NCBI RefSeq assembly: GCF_001905845.1
Contig: NZ_LIVZ01000011.1
Coordinates: 186,001-250,000 of the forward strand
Origin: Streptomyces sp. TSRI0107
GTDB lineage: Bacteria; Actinomycetota; Actinomycetes; Streptomycetales; Streptomycetaceae
Direction: 5' to 3'
Length of the DNA stretch: 64,000 bases
Both the position numbers and the translations under genes were made by a program. The notes under the pieces are model-generated. The model ran no database searches, had not been told where the DNA came from, and saw only the letters and a program-made list of their open reading frames with translations. Positions within the stretch are counted from its first letter, which is position 1; every line of letters starts with the position of its first letter. Below are positions 62,914 to 64,000 of this stretch, piece after piece.

Positions 62914-63009
62914 CAGCGGTCCCCTCCCCAGCTGCCGGTTTCGTGCGAGGCGAGCCTATGCCTTTGTGTGCCAATCGACAGCCCCGGGTGTCCATCTCTG
63001 AAGAAAACG

Positions 63010-63038
63010 TTGTGAACTTAGTGCATGTGCCACAGGCT
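63010..63038. promoter_or_regulatory. Island inverted-repeat motif, site C
   Basis: TGTGAACTTAGTGCATG (63,011-63,027) differs from sites A/B at few positions. On the plus strand TTGTGA is followed after 17 bp by CAGGCT, a poor -10, and no plus-strand gene follows. On the minus strand it lies ~100 bp upstream of the 122-residue gene, so it may act as an operator for that gene. Confidence 0.5.
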
Positions 63039-63120
63039 GACGGTTCCTCTGCCACCTGTAGCCGCCGTCCGGCGCCGCACCCCGAGCGTCAGGCGCGGCA
63101 CCGCCCCCTAAGCCGGTCGA

Positions 63121-63960
63121 TCAGATGCCGGAGAAGCCGGGGGCCCAGGTGAGTCGCAGGCCGACGCTGTCCGCAAGTGCCGCCCACCGGGCATCAGAAG
63201 GGGGTTTCTCCAGCACAAGGATCGGACGTATGACGGTGCTGGGGAACGCGGTCCGTAGCTGGTGGGTGTAGTCGAGGATCTGGCCGATGCCCAAGCGGAT
63301 CTGCTGGTCTTCACGTGCCCCGGTCAGGCTCTTGATCTCGGCGACGAACACCTCCTCACCGCGTGACCAGCCGGCGTCGAACTCCGGAGCGCCCGGAGCG
63401 TACGTACATGCTTCGATGTCCTGGCGCGACAGGTGCGCGATGAGCGCGCCGATTGTCGCCTCGTGCGCGGTCGTCGCCTGGTCGAGGCGGCTGAGGTCCA
63501 GCGTGAGATCACCGGACAGTCGTCGGCCCGTCCGTCTCACTTGGAGGGGGCGGCCGAGAATGCGGCCCTCGGCCGTAGCAGCTGCGACGGGACGAACGCG
63601 TCCGGCGCCTGCCCTTTTTAACTCCAGGCACGGCGCGGGACGCCCCTTGAGCAGCTTCGAGAAGCCGTCTGCGTCCACGACACAGACGTGCCGCCCCCGG
63701 CTGCGCTCGGCCTCGGCGTCCACGAGCGTACTGCTGTAGGCGCGACGGTCGTCGGTCACGACCTTGCTGGCCAGATCGCCGTAGACAACCAGGGTGACCT
63801 TCCGTGAGAAGTCCGTCTTGGGAATCGCTCCGTGTTGTCCTGCTCTCTTGGCGCAGTCCGTTCTGACCGTCCACGCGCCGTCGACGAGAACACGGCCCGT
63901 GAAGCAGATGGTCTGGCCCCTGAGTCCGCGAACTGCTCCTGTGCATGATCGGCCTGGCAA
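63121..63960 (-). CDS. BRCT-PD-(D/E)XK nuclease fusion
   Basis: The first ~105 residues form a BRCT domain (LRGQTICFTGRVLVDG, DFSRKVTLVVYGDL, YSSTLVDAEAERSRGRHVCVVDADGFSKLL). Residues ~150-279 have a PD-(D/E)XK nuclease pattern: Asp195 in FDAGW, Glu208/Lys210 in VAEIK, Gln227 in LGIGQILDY, then IRPILVLEKPPSDARWAALADSVGLRLTW. I chose the TTG at 63,960 (after GGAGGGGG). The frame stays open to the right edge, so the true start may lie outside the window. BRCT domains bind phosphoproteins or DNA ends, so this may be a break-targeted nuclease. Confidence 0.75.
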   Translation of the reverse strand: MPGRSCTGAVRGLRGQTICFTGRVLVDGAWTVRTDCAKRAGQHGAIPKTDFSRKVTLVVYGDLASKVVTDDRRAYSSTLVDAEAERSRGRHVCVVDADGFSKLLKGRPAPCLELKRAGAGRVRPVAAATAEGRILGRPLQVRRTGRRLSGDLTLDLSRLDQATTAHEATIGALIAHLSRQDIEACTYAPGAPEFDAGWSRGEEVFVAEIKSLTGAREDQQIRLGIGQILDYTHQLRTAFPSTVIRPILVLEKPPSDARWAALADSVGLRLTWAPGFSGI

Positions 63961-64000
63961 AGCTGCCCCCTCCCTCAGGCGTCGTCCGGCGACAGCCAGC

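Noticed and set aside
63010..63038. Plus-strand promoter at site C
   Set aside because: The -10 (CAGGCT) is poor and no plus-strand gene follows; kept only as an operator candidate.

Overview
The window looks like chromosomal DNA of a Streptomyces or close relative. Reasons: very high GC with third-position G/C bias throughout, GTG starts and ATGA/GTGA gene overlaps, and Streptomyces-type families (XRE-DUF5753/DUF397/HATPase trio, SpoIIE phosphatases, many Ser/Thr kinases, DUF2795, DUF1360). No rRNA, tRNA, CRISPR array, insertion sequence or replication origin was seen.

Region 1 (1-21,400) is a cell-surface glycan locus. A minus-strand run from 16,435 down to 5,326, mostly with 1-7 bp overlaps, encodes a UDP-glucuronate decarboxylase-like enzyme, a NodU-type carbamoyltransferase, five glycosyltransferases (families 2, 9 and 4), and three ADP-heptose enzymes (GmhA, HldE, GmhB). 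A divergent plus-strand arm adds a polysaccharide pyruvyltransferase and an FAD oxidoreductase, followed by a convergent parallel beta-helix protein. At the left edge are a truncated GT9 and two tandem GT2 paralogues. Together these suggest a heptose-containing polymer or glycoconjugate decorated with carbamoyl and pyruvyl groups.

Region 2 (21,400-35,700) is ordinary core-like Streptomyces sequence: DUF1360, RidA, EttA, DinB, two adjacent SpoIIE-type PP2C phosphatases, a YbdK-type carboxylate-amine ligase, a hemerythrin, a ferritin-like protein, and several small unknown or membrane proteins. Another hemerythrin with a DUF2795 gene lies at 2.6-3.5 kb. These are stress-response and signalling genes.

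Region 3 (about 35,710-64,000) is a defence-type accessory island. Its left edge carries a gene relic. It holds a single-chain HTH/N6-adenine methylase/specificity protein, divergent from two Ser/Thr kinases, a DrmD-like SNF2 helicase and a 1,443-residue adenine methylase whose specificity region has clearly different base composition. Next come the XRE/DUF397/HATPase trio, an OGG-fold protein, unknown proteins, a helicase-less nuclease-methylase (type ISP-like C-terminus), a CoiA-like zinc protein, a stand-alone ScoMcrA head domain, a four-times frameshifted MerR/sliding-clamp gene, a membrane Ser/Thr kinase, and a BRCT-PD-(D/E)XK nuclease at the right edge.

The main new observation is a 17-bp imperfect inverted repeat of the form TGTGAAC-N3-GNNNACA. 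It occurs in at least five intergenic promoter regions of the island. In two of them it sits inside a near-identical TTGTGA-N17-CATACT promoter. This suggests that restriction, kinase and nuclease genes spread over 25 kb share one regulator. The kinase-kinase-DrmD-methylase cluster, which lacks DrmA, DrmB, DrmC, PglY and PglZ, is the best candidate here for an undescribed defence system.
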